Positions 1-9,694 of a DNA stretch of 64,000 nucleotides are shown here, piece after piece. Position numbers and translations under genes: made by a program. A model generated the notes under the pieces. That model was not told the origin of the DNA. It saw only the letters and a program-made list of their open reading frames with translations, and ran no database searches. This DNA is from Exobasidium rhododendri (lineage: Eukaryota; Basidiomycota; Exobasidiomycetes; Exobasidiales; Exobasidiaceae): assembly GCA_026210745.1 (NCBI GenBank), contig CP110630.1:5580001-5644000 (forward strand), in the 5' to 3' direction. Position 1 is the first letter of the stretch. Every line of letters starts with the position of its first letter.

Positions 1-899
1 TCTTCTTCACCACCTTCGTCACCACCTTCCTTGGAGGCGGCAAGTCTCTCACGCTTTCTCTTGACACGTCCAGATCGGGCTCCTCCGTATGGACTGGTCA
101 AGGCAAAGTCAATGTGCTTTTGCGAGTCCAATCGAACAACGAACGATGGGACATTGACAATCTGCTTTCCAACTCGAATGTGTCGTTGACGGATGAGAAC
201 TCGGGCGTGATGAATCGACTTGGCGAGACCAGACTTGTAGACTTGGGTCTGCAATCGTCGTTCCAAGAAACTTTCAACAGTGAGGGCGAGTACGTAATCG
301 AGTCTATGTGAGAGGAAGCAGAATAGTGTAAGCACCATTTTCCCTGCTCAAATCATGTACACAAAGAAAGGTGGAGAAGCCAACGAGACCCTCTATGACA
401 CAGGCAAGATCCACGAGTGTAGTAAAGGGCAAACCCAAAAGGAAGGGGAAGCTCACCTCATACGGGTCTCGTCTAGTACCCCGATTCGGACCAATCGTCG
501 AATGATGGCATTACCCTCAAAGAGTCTCTTGGGGTCTTTCTCGTCCAACTTCAAAAGCTCTCGAGCGGCACGACGGATCTTTGACACTGCGTGAGCGAGA
601 TGAAGGGTTAGCCTTGTCTGAAGTCATACGCTAGAGTTTCTTCCTGACTTACAGATCAGTGCAATTCTCCAGATTTCTCTCTTGTTTCGAAGACCATACT
701 CTCCGGCGAGCTTGAGCTCGGAGTCTAGACGTGAAGCCTCAAAAGGACGACGGGGGACCTGTTGAAATCAATGCCAAGCGAAAGGGGAAAAGGATTCATC
801 ATCAGTCTGTCTGCCAGATTCAAACGATCTGGTCTCCTCTTAAGCTTTCAAAAGGCTTACCTTGAATGTCTTGCTTTGCTTTCTGGGAGCTCTGGGCAT
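1..899 (-). CDS. RPS9: 40S ribosomal protein S9 (uS4), 3' end outside window
   Basis: Small-subunit ribosomal protein uS4, a cytoplasmic 40S component that binds 18S rRNA early in assembly. Four exons are seen on the minus strand: 899-861, 758-653, 586-457 and 303 to beyond position 1. All junctions are GT-AG and keep frame. The product starts [13 protein letters not shown] and continues with [38 protein letters not shown], the S4 RNA-binding stretch around [20 protein letters not shown], and [19 protein letters not shown]. All of these match the family closely. The last codons in the window encode the Gly/Glu-rich acidic tail, and the stop codon lies upstream of base 1, so the gene is cut only by the window edge. 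It diverges from RPL21 over about 0.5 kb, so joint control of the two ribosomal protein genes is likely (inference). Confidence 0.97.
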
Positions 900-1415
900 C
901 TTGAAGTTGACGACGGGTGGTGGTGAAAGATCTTCTCCGACTGAGTAATCGCTAATTGCCAAAAGCTCAAGTGAGGAAGGAGGGCAGCGCTAGGATTTTG
1001 AAGGAACCGCCACGCGACAAAAGCAAAGGAAACTGTGGCAATTCTGATTGCTGCGGACGCGACAAGTTAGAATTCCGATTTCCTAAATTACTACTGTACA
1101 TATCGCAAAGTATTGAGAATTCTCGTTCCACCACCAACAAAGCACATCGGTCAAAGTGAGTGAAGCATTCAAGAAGGGCAATGGGGCATCGTGATGGGAA
1201 TCGGCGGGCGGGACGTGGGAGATGTGTTAACTGGTCTGGAGAAAGGGGAGAGGAAAGGCGGCGAAAGGAGGACGGGAAGACGGCAAGTCTTGGAGAGATG
1301 TGTAGATGAAGAGCAAGATCGAAAGGTGGCATGGCTTCTCAAAGGGGTTGCCGGATCAATTTGCTACACTGATGATAGCGAAATACTTACTCGAATATGT
1401 GTTTCTACCCTCTAG
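900..1415. promoter_or_regulatory. Shared divergent promoter of RPS9 and RPL21, with probable 5'UTR intron of RPL21
   Basis: These 516 bases separate the start codons of two divergent ribosomal protein genes and hold no convincing coding sequence. On the plus strand a good donor (GTGAGT) lies at 1156 and a TAG acceptor ends at 1415, directly against the RPL21 ATG. A 260-nt intron in the 5' leader is therefore likely. The true promoter would then be about 900-1150, where AT-rich sequence (around 1070-1110) lies between more GC-rich flanks. I could not name a specific factor site. The co-regulation role is inferred from gene arrangement only. Confidence 0.55.
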
Positions 1416-2053
1416 ATGCCTCACTCATTTGGTTACCGAGCAAGAACTCGACATCTCTTCAAGAAGGATTTCCGCAAACATGGACCAATCAAGCTCAGTA
1501 CCTACTTGCGAGCTTACCACGTTGGTGACATAGTCGACATTAAGGCCAACTCATCCGAGCAAAAGGGTATGCCCCACAAGTACTACCATGGTCGAACCGG
1601 TGTCGTCTTCGGTGTTCAACCTAGAGCTGTCCAGGTCCTCATTTACAAGACTGTTGGAAACCGCAAGATTGAAAAGAGAGTCAACCTTCGAATCGAACAC
1701 GTCGTCCACTCGACATGCAGAGACGAATTCCTTCAAAGGTGTGTATACTTCTGTCGCTTGACGTAGAGCTCATGATAATCGTGACTGACATTCTTTCTGC
1801 TTCCAGAGTCAAGCTTAATGCTGCCAAGAAGATCGAGGCGAAGGAGAAGGGAGGTAAGTCTTACGATCTTCAGTGTCAACGGGAGCGTAAGTTTGGACCG
1901 CAGACTGATGTTGTTGCCTCTGCTCTGTCGACTTCTATAGTGAAAGTCAACTTGAAGAGACAACCTGCTCAACCTCGCGAAGCACGAACTGTTTCTCTCT
2001 CAAAGAACAAGCCCGAGACACTTGCTCCTGTCCCATACGATACAGTCATCTAG
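1416..2053 (+). CDS. RPL21: 60S ribosomal protein L21 (eL21)
   Basis: Large-subunit ribosomal protein eL21. Three exons: 1416-1738, 1807-1853 and 1941-2053, giving 160 residues, which is the usual eL21 length. The product begins MPHSFGYRARTRHLF and contains RKHGPIKLSTYLRAYHVGD, the conserved VDIKANSSEQKGMPHKYYHG and RIEHVVHSTCRDEFL. It ends in VSLSKNKPETLAPVPYDTVI. The middle exon is only 47 nt. The ATG follows directly after a TAG acceptor, which suggests a 5'UTR intron starting near 1156. The first intron is 68 nt and the second 87 nt, both GT-AG. It pairs head to head with RPS9. Confidence 0.97.
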
Positions 2054-3846
2054 GTCCTTTGTTCTTATGCGAACCTTTTCAATTGTATGTTCTTTATTCA
2101 CTACCCTTGAGGATGCATGGAGGTCGTGAAAATGGTAGGCATCGGGAGATTGGGGAAAGGGGGGGGGAAACTTTATCGACACCTGAATCTTTGAAATGGC
2201 GGAGGTGTCGATAGATCTCTAGGCTTGACCGTGGGCGGTAAGCAAACGAGACTACCTGCCCGTCAGACCGCATGAGAGCCACATCTAGACATCTAGTTCG
2301 TCTCTCTGAGCCTAGTGAAAAATGAAGAGGGCCATTCTTTACTTCGCATCTCCGTTTGACGTCTTCTGGCGCCATGTCTTGCTGAGAGGCGTTCGTCTGT
2401 TAGAGGTGTGTGTTCACTTGTAAGCGTGTCACTGTGATACTGCTTGAAGAGATGTACTGGACAGCAGCATGCGATTAAAGGATGATGAGCCGCTCGCAAC
2501 AGCGGTACCCTCCGCTCTCCACGATATAAACGATAGATTCGTTCCTTTCTGTTGATTGTATCAGAAGACCACTCTTGCCATGTTATACTTTCTTAAGTCG
2601 CAAAGGGGATCACAACATCTCCTTGGCATCTCGCTGATTCCCTCCTACTAGTCTCGATATACTATCTTCGAAGTCATGATCACTAACTATTGTACGGAGA
2701 CGCCCACTCTTATACGCTTTCCCTCCCAACTCTTCATTTTTTTACACTTCTTTCGCATTACCTCTGCCTGCTACATTACCCTCTCTGTGCTTCAGGATAT
2801 GGGGGCGGGGCTTCTTCTCTAATCACACTAGGCAGCCTTTCTCATCCACCCAACAGTCAAGCCGAGAATACAGAATACAATAAAAGCAGGGACGAGAGAC
2901 TACACTTACCTCGAGGTTGCTAAGACCTGGAAACAGGGCCCTTTCTACTTCAATATTCGACAGTATTTGGGCGTATTCCCACATCTGCAAGACATTTGTA
3001 ATTGGGATACAGTACTGAATAACAAAACACCTCTGGGGCAAATGCAGTGAACAACTTACAGTACACATTACATATTCCCTCGCCCCAAACACTAGTGTGT
3101 AGTATTGCACTATAGCTTTTTTAGTCTCAGTCGCCTGAGGCCTTGCAGGGCCCACGGGGATTGTTATAATATAATCCCTCTCTCTTCTCGGAGTCTAGCC
3201 ATTCGTGTCCTATTTGCTTTCAACCCTAAGGCAGCACTGGCGCTCCATCTCCACGGCCAACTTGCTTTCCTACCGCCCAATCTCGTGCCTCGACACTGAC
3301 TGTTTCTCTTCGATCCTCTTGATAGCTCGCTACCTGTCCACTGTATGGAGCAACTCTAAGTAAACTTCTCACAAAGCTCCTCGCCCCGCAATTGTCCATA
3401 CAAGCAGGAATATCTCTCTCACACCCACGCATCTCATCACACTACTTTCGCCCACTCCACACAAAGAAGATCACCTCGCCTAAAGTCACCATCTCCTGAC
3501 GCGTAGGAGTAATCGGCCTCGCTCTTCAAATACTCCTGTCACCTTTCTTGCGCTGTCGTAAGTCACCCCACTTTCACCCCGCTTCCGACAGATTCAGCCA
3601 CCTGTTCCTGTACTACCGCCGCATCATCAAATCCCATCACTCACCAAAGTATCGATAGAGCTACGACCGCTAATTGCTGCATCTGGTCGTCAAGATTTTC
3701 GCTCCGCTCGAACATATACCGGGACCGATTTTCCCTACCACCCTCCGACACCAAGTCAACGGCTGGTACTACACTCTGGAAAGCCTTCCATACATACACA
3801 TCTACTTTCAATCGGTTTGCAGTACCTTATTGGTCCCGGAATCTCG
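2054..3846. other. Intergenic region: RPL21 3' side and long leader/promoter of the forkhead gene
   Basis: This 1.8 kb stretch contains only short overlapping reading frames without recognisable protein content. The first 200-300 bases probably carry the RPL21 3'UTR. From about 3300 to 3846 the plus strand is pyrimidine-rich (many ctc, tcc and ccac runs), as expected for a transcription start zone and a long 5' leader. A five-codon upstream ORF (ATG at 3344, stop at 3358) lies in this region and could matter if transcription begins upstream of it. I see no RNA gene, repeat family or mobile element. Confidence 0.5.
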
Positions 3847-6072
3847 ATGAACTACAGCACCGAGCAGATGTCTTCCACAATGTCACCGTTCTTATCAGGG
3901 ACGAGTAGTCCCATTCCTGGCGGGAATGGGTACAATCCCAAGTCGAATAACGGCGCTTCTACCAGTCAGATTCCCAATTCTATGGCCGCGGCTGCTGCTG
4001 CTGCCGCCACCGCCGCCGCCTCTACTGGAGGAGGCAAAGGGTCTGGGTACGCATCACCCGCTCTTGCCTATGCAAACGCTCAATTATCACAGTACGCACA
4101 GCAAAGCTCCGGTCAACAACCACGACAGATGAACGGGAACCTGTTCTCCGCCCAAGTACCGCAGGCAAACAACTATGCAAGCTTCTTCTCACAGGGTACA
4201 GCATTGCCTGCTCATCTGAACCCGCATGCTCTTTCGGCTGCACTTGCTGATTACAGCAGCAACTCTGTCCCTGATTCGGCTGCTTCCTCCCCAGGTCAAC
4301 AGTACAAGCGTCTCGTGAATTCGCATTCTGCAACGTCTGGATTCGTAAGTGGCACGCAGACAGGCGCTTCCACACCCGGCGGGAACTCGAGAGTGGCAGC
4401 CAGTGCTATTACCGGGAAGCGACTGAATTGGTCCGAGATGATATGCCAAACAATCGCAGAAAGCGAGACCGGCAAGCTAGTCATTCAAGACTTGTTTGAA
4501 GGAATGTGCAATAAATTTCCTGAGATTCGAGAGTGGGCTTTTGGGAAAGACTGGGAAGGTAGAGTCAAGAACAGGATCAAATCGACGCTGTCCATCAAAG
4601 GAAACTTGTTCATAAAGGTGCCGAGGCCTTCATCGGCATCTGGGAAAGGTTCCTGGTGGACGTTGAGTCAAGAAGCGCAAGACGCTTGGAAGGAAGGACG
4701 AGTGGCGAGCGTAGTAAAGAGTGGAACGCACAGTCGAAGCATCTCACAATCAAGAGGCATAGAAGCAATGACATCGATGAGTGCAAACACGAGTAGAGCA
4801 GGCAGCAGAGCACCCAGTCGGCGTGGTAGTCCTGTCAGCAGTCGGGGACCTTCCAGTCAGCATGCGAACCAACACAGTCATACCAACAGTCGCGGTACAC
4901 CTCATCAAGGATTTGTAAACTTCAGTCAAGACTCTTTCTCCTCGACCGCATCTCCTAATGCACCTTTCAACAACCAGATTCATCACAACAACAATACCAA
5001 CGCCAGTAACAGTGCAAGTAATCGACATTCACCCAGTGCCAACTTGTCTGTCGGGCTGGGCATGAGTCCGATCAACTTTGGAAGCTCCAGTTTCGAAGGA
5101 TTGAGTATGAGCGGTCTGAATGGCATGGAGGGTGGCATGGATGACCAGATGAGCTTAGAGCCGTCGACGAGGCGAATGAGAATGATGGAGAACAGCGTGA
5201 ATGATAGCTTTGATTCATCTATGACTTCAGGCTCGGTGAATTTGAACATGACGTCGATCACGGGTCCTTCTGGCAATCTCTACGATATGTCGCCGTACAG
5301 CTCATACCCCTCAAGTGCGACTTCGCAGCACTTTGGTCATGGACCGCTACAGAGTGCAGCTCACCTTGGTGGCCCTCAGAGTATGCCCTTCCCCGCCGGA
5401 GGCGACAATGGCACTTCGAGTATGATGTCCCTGTCTAGTGGAGATATGGGACATCATGCCTTTTCCAACGCCCAGCAAGGAAATCAAGCGCACCAGATCA
5501 ACAATCAAAGCAACAACAACAGTGCAAACAGCAGCAGCAACAGCAACAGCAATCACAGCAGCAACAGCAACAGCAACAACAACAACAATAATAATAATAA
5601 CAAAAACAATAGCAACAAAATGAATCAGTTTGACCCTTCCCTATTTGGTGGTGAACAGTCTTTTGCTCATTTCGGTGCGATTGATCTGTCCAACATGGAA
5701 GGTATGAACAATCCTTTTGGCAGTAGCATGGCTGGTGGATACACCATGTTGAATGAAGGCTTGAATGGTTCCGGCGCTCAACCTACTCCGATTCCAGGTC
5801 GAGGCAGCATGCAACTGAGCGCCACCGACAGCAGAAACGGGACGGTAGCCACGCCAGGCAACAGTTTCAGTGCGAATTTCATCGGAGGGCCGAGTCCGGC
5901 GAATTCGTCGGGTAGTACAAGCGCATTCTTTGCATACACTCCAGCTATGATGGCGGCGGATGCAGCATCAGGTGGGATGGGAGGCAGTGCTCTGGGGCCC
6001 GTTGGAGGAGAAGGTAGTAAGAAGAAGAAGCAAGAAGGATTTAGCGAGCTGCAACTCCCACCCCAGCAATAA
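3847..6072 (+). CDS. Forkhead-like (winged-helix) transcription factor, Asn/Ser-rich
   Basis: Single-exon protein of 741 residues. Residues about 193-282 read as a divergent forkhead winged helix. Helix 1 contains NWSEMICQTIAES, followed by LVIQDLFEGMCNKFPEIREW, then recognition helix NRIKSTLS (242-249), and wing IKGNLFIKVPRP with GKGSWWTLS. The last two match the forkhead pattern 'FVKVPR...GKGSFWTL'. Outside the domain the protein is low complexity: an Ala run near residue 45, Ser-rich stretches, and an Asn/Ser tract around 555-590. The C-terminus has a short basic KKKKQ motif. The ATG at 3847 is the first in this frame, because the open frame extends upstream only to a TTG. A nuclear DNA-binding regulator is likely; its targets are unknown. 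The usual recognition-helix His is Ser here, so its DNA specificity may differ. Confidence 0.82.
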   Translation: MNYSTEQMSSTMSPFLSGTSSPIPGGNGYNPKSNNGASTSQIPNSMAAAAAAAATAAASTGGGKGSGYASPALAYANAQLSQYAQQSSGQQPRQMNGNLFSAQVPQANNYASFFSQGTALPAHLNPHALSAALADYSSNSVPDSAASSPGQQYKRLVNSHSATSGFVSGTQTGASTPGGNSRVAASAITGKRLNWSEMICQTIAESETGKLVIQDLFEGMCNKFPEIREWAFGKDWEGRVKNRIKSTLSIKGNLFIKVPRPSSASGKGSWWTLSQEAQDAWKEGRVASVVKSGTHSRSISQSRGIEAMTSMSANTSRAGSRAPSRRGSPVSSRGPSSQHANQHSHTNSRGTPHQGFVNFSQDSFSSTASPNAPFNNQIHHNNNTNASNSASNRHSPSANLSVGLGMSPINFGSSSFEGLSMSGLNGMEGGMDDQMSLEPSTRRMRMMENSVNDSFDSSMTSGSVNLNMTSITGPSGNLYDMSPYSSYPSSATSQHFGHGPLQSAAHLGGPQSMPFPAGGDNGTSSMMSLSSGDMGHHAFSNAQQGNQAHQINNQSNNNSANSSSNSNSNHSSNSNSNNNNNNNNNKNNSNKMNQFDPSLFGGEQSFAHFGAIDLSNMEGMNNPFGSSMAGGYTMLNEGLNGSGAQPTPIPGRGSMQLSATDSRNGTVATPGNSFSANFIGGPSPANSSGSTSAFFAYTPAMMAADAASGGMGGSALGPVGGEGSKKKKQEGFSELQLPPQQ
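5505..5614 (+). repeat. AAC/AGC/AAT trinucleotide tract coding for Asn/Ser
   Basis: Imperfect trinucleotide run of AAC, AGC and AAT units inside the forkhead gene, coding an almost pure Asn/Ser segment. The codon mixture (AAC, AAT, AGC) suggests slippage followed by point change rather than a young pure repeat. Such tracts in fungal regulators are usually disordered and vary in length between strains (general knowledge). Confidence 0.85.
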
Positions 6073-6819
6073 CGTCACAGCATCGTCAAATCCTGCTCAC
6101 CTCCTCCATCAGCACCAGCATCAGCACCACCTTTGATTATATCGCGCCATCATTGTTTACAGTTCATCGCGGGATCACCCTTCCAGCTTGCAGCTCTCAA
6201 TCACGAGACGCCCTCCCCCCTTTGACCCTCTTCCTCACAAAGGTACTAGTCGTCAGTCCGCCTTCCCGCCCTCTTCCTCCTTTCTTAGCATCGCCCCATC
6301 GCACTGCACCTTCTCTTTGCTGAGCTGCTCGTTCAATTAAATTCTATCACTTTCCCGCATTTCTCACGTACTCATTCGTCATTGTTTTTCCCGTCACCAT
6401 TGGATTGTTCTCAAGTTCCCACATCTCTCTCTCTCTCTCCCTCCCTCCCCGTCTTTCTCCATAAATTGTCTACTTTTATATTCTTGGCAGGTACCACTCG
6501 TCGATCTTGAGTCACACCTCTTCTGTTGACGATGAGCGCCAACGTGTGTAACCTCCTCTTTTATCTTCTCCCTTGGTCTGCCTTGTTACCAATTAGATGC
6601 GATCGAAACCTCTGCGTTGCCCACGAGCTCCTTTTCTCTTCAGTCTCCCCATCTCGCAAGTTTGCGACCTGCTTCTCTGCTCTCCAAAAGGTCAGAATGA
6701 AGGACTCTCTACAATGGTCTCGAAATTGGTGTGAAGTAGTGTACATTTGTGGATGTGAGAAGGATCGTGTGAAAAAGGAAGCGTTAGAACGTAGTTTCTA
6801 TTCTACTCGGACGACACGA
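6073..6819. other. Intergenic, convergent 3' ends of forkhead and CANIN-like genes
   Basis: 747 bases between two convergent stop codons. The first half is pyrimidine-rich on the plus strand, including a tc/ccct microsatellite near 6424-6450, and probably holds the 3'UTR of the forkhead transcript. The minus-strand gene's 3'UTR would occupy the right end. Short ATG frames here (for example at 6531) do not resemble any protein I know and lack supporting splice structure. Confidence 0.4.
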
Positions 6820-9405
6820 TCACTGGTTGGTGAACCAGTTGGCGAGTGTGCCTTGCTGCAGCTTCGACGTAGCTTTTGCTCCTGCCAGACCATAAGAGCC
6901 TAATTGATACAGGATCATTAGACGTAGCCGTTGCAGCTGATCTTTCACCTTGCTTCGATCCAAGAAGGCCCCCTTTCCGTCTTGAATTTGATTTCCTCGA
7001 AGGTGCAGGGATTCCATGATTCGGTATAGTGAGTCGAGCTGAGTGTGATTGACCATCGCTCTGGCGATGTCTTTGTGGAAGTCCCTTGCTCCCTCAACGT
7101 TCAGGTAGTTGTCAATCGTCCTCTTCAATGACCCTTTCTTTGCGGCAGTACACTTGTCTGACAGCTTCGCTTCAAGCAGTAATTGGAAGGCCAGATCATT
7201 GAGAGAGTAGACTACGAGATGTAAGTTCGCCTCTACTTGCTTGTAATCTCTTCCCTCTCTGACCAAGATCGGATTCGTCGCCGCATCTTGGCTTACCAGG
7301 GCGTCGGCAAGTGCGCTATAATCGGTGAGAGCAGCCTTGTAGGCTTCTTCCGAAGGCAAATCAAGGACGAGATGATGAGCAAGACATCGCTGAAAGGTGC
7401 GACTGCGGACGCTTGTGCCGGGAATGTTTTCGACTGCTGCTCTTCTGCTCGTCGGTGTCTTACTGCGCAATGATTTGGTCAATTTCTCCATCAAGTACGT
7501 CTCCGCTTTGAAGGAATCTTGAGTCGTGAGCGAGCCAAAAAGAGCGCTCAGTGTGCGCTGCAAGTGCAGTCCTAGTACTTCGTGGCATGGATCTACACTG
7601 AGCTGCAGCATGACCAGGAACAAATCACACTGGTCGGTCCAGTGACCCATTGAGGCATCTCGATTTGTCGTGCTGGAGTCAAAAGAGAGACATGCTTCAG
7701 ACGCCGCAGAGGGTTATCAACTCATCACATAATTCTGCTCACTTTGCTACCAAGTCCGTCACATGCAGGAGTCTTTCCAAAGCTCGCAGTCTCTCTGTGT
7801 GACGTAAGAAAGGCCCAGAACCACGGGCGCCCTGAACAGCTACAGAAGCTTGGGACTTCCTCGCTGCAGAGCTTCTCTCTATCATGTCTGATTTGGCGCC
7901 CAATCTGAGAAGTATGTGGGGTATCTGCTTCCGTACTGCTTGCTCGAACACAGGCTTCTCCTGCTGAGTGAAGAGACTGTCGAGTACTTGCAGGGCAGCA
8001 TACGAGAGCCCACTCGATTCGAAAAGAATGGCGACTTCAACCAGCCAAAGAACAATTTCTACTCCTTCCTCCCCAGTATCGTTAAGCTGCTCCTGCAGAG
8101 TGCCACTTTCGAGCACGACTGCAAGGAAATCCCATTGACTAGAAGCTGCAGGCAGTTTTGATAGTCAGAAAAAGGATTCGGGAGAAGATGACCGTACTCA
8201 CCGAATGCATCTCTCAGAGTGGAACACACAACACTGTGGGCTTTCAAGGCGGGAAATTGTATGCTTGCACACGGAACTTTGCCTTTCACCCAAAAGCTTC
8301 TTTCCTCTAAGCCTGCGTCTTCCAGCTCACCCATCTTGTTCCGCTTTGTGTCAGTCTTATCTTTTACGAGGATGTCGAATGCCTCCTGGCCAAATTCTTC
8401 ATCGGCAGAATCGTCACCAAGTAGCACTGCTAACATCTGCTCATCTCTTTCCTTGTCTGTTTCCAATCGAGCACCACTGACGTTGACACCTTTACCGCCA
8501 GTCAAGACCGGTCTTCGATGTTCCAAATCGGAGGAGGAAGATGTTGATGCATCGTCTGAGCTTGCATCATCATCTTCCGCATCTGTCTTCACGACCCTTG
8601 AGCCTTCTACTATTGCCCTGGAGCTCTCTATCCTTTTATCCGCTTCCTTGATCAGGCTACTCGTCTCCTGCATCAGTCGTATAGTGGCGTCTAATCCTTC
8701 AATGTCGAGGCCCTTTTTACGCTCCCTTCTCTGTTCTCGTAAGATTCTTTCAATTATATCACTCCTACCGGGATGATTTGAGAGCTTGAAATCTTCTCTT
8801 TTCATCAATTTAGCTTGTACTGCAGCACTTTCCTTTGCTATCTCTAGCTTTTGTCTTCTTTCTGACAAGGGATCCAGGCTTGGGCGAAAAATGTACGGTT
8901 CTAATCGAGCTGCCTTGCGTCGACTTCTCTGCGTGAATGCAGTGGGAGGTGAATCATCTGGCTCGGTGTGGGACGAGCCTTCGCGATCGTAAGAGCTCGA
9001 AGGAAGGAAATCTCGGTCGACCGATTGACTAGACTTGCGAGGGGCGGAACTCAGGGACGAAGAGATCCTCGAAGTACTGGTACAAATGCTGGGAAGTTCA
9101 TCGTCGTCGTCGTCGTCGTTGTCATCTGCATCGACCAAGAGATTTCTTGATCCACTCCTTCTGCTCGACCTTTTCTCCTCTTCTTGTGCTTGTTCTCTCC
9201 TTTCCTCTTCTTCAGCTTTGAGTTTCGCTCGCAGTCGAATTTGCTCGATACGAGACAATCCTGCATAGATATCCACTGCCTCTAGCGAGACTTTGGGCGG
9301 GCTCTTCGAGGACCTTGAGCGTTTCATCAGCGACCTGCGATTACAATCAATAATCACTTCTGGATCCTGACCGCGTCTCTTCGGCTTACTGGGCGACACT
9401 GACAT
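6820..9405 (-). CDS. Nuclear protein with CANIN/SLF2-like C-terminal region
   Basis: Three exons: 9405-8202, 8145-7743 and 7672-6820, all GT-AG and in frame, giving 819 residues. The N-terminal half is basic and disordered, with SP-rich ends (MSVSPSKPKRRGQ), a coiled-coil-like K/E/R segment (LRAKLKAEEEERREQAQEEE), an Asp run and Ser-rich acidic blocks. From about residue 400 the sequence becomes helical and conserved in style: SSQWDFLAVVLESG, EIVLWLVEVAILFESSGLSY, then a long helical C-terminus ending LQQGTLANWFTNQ. The order 'disordered N-terminus, then WLF-type helical repeats' recalls the CANIN domain (coiled-coil, SMC6 and NSE5 interacting; SLF2/FAM178 family), which would mean a role in SMC5/6 loading at DNA damage. 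This assignment is from memory of the family pattern and is moderate only. The gene structure itself is well supported. Confidence 0.6.
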
Positions 9406-9694
9406 GCTCGTCAGCTTCCTCTTGAAGCCGCTTCGCGAGCAACAGACAGAGCGGTCGGGCGGTAGGAAGTAGTGATTATTTGAAACGCCAAGGTGAGAGC
9501 AACAGTCGCGTCAATTTGAGCAGATATATATACGAGATTCCGTGATGGCGCATTCACCTGTCGAACGGTCCCTCCTTGGGTAGCAACGGCGCTACTTCAG
9601 ATGATCAGCATTGATTTCTACCTTTTCTTTTATCATTAAACAAGTCTATTGTACAGGGGGTAGGCAGTGAATCGGAAAATGGGATCATCCCACT

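Noticed and set aside
759-860. Possible box C/D snoRNA in RPS9 intron 1 (an ATGATGA sequence is present)
   Set aside because: No box D (CTGA) follows it at the right distance and no terminal stem pairs the ends; the CTGA present lies before the C-like box.
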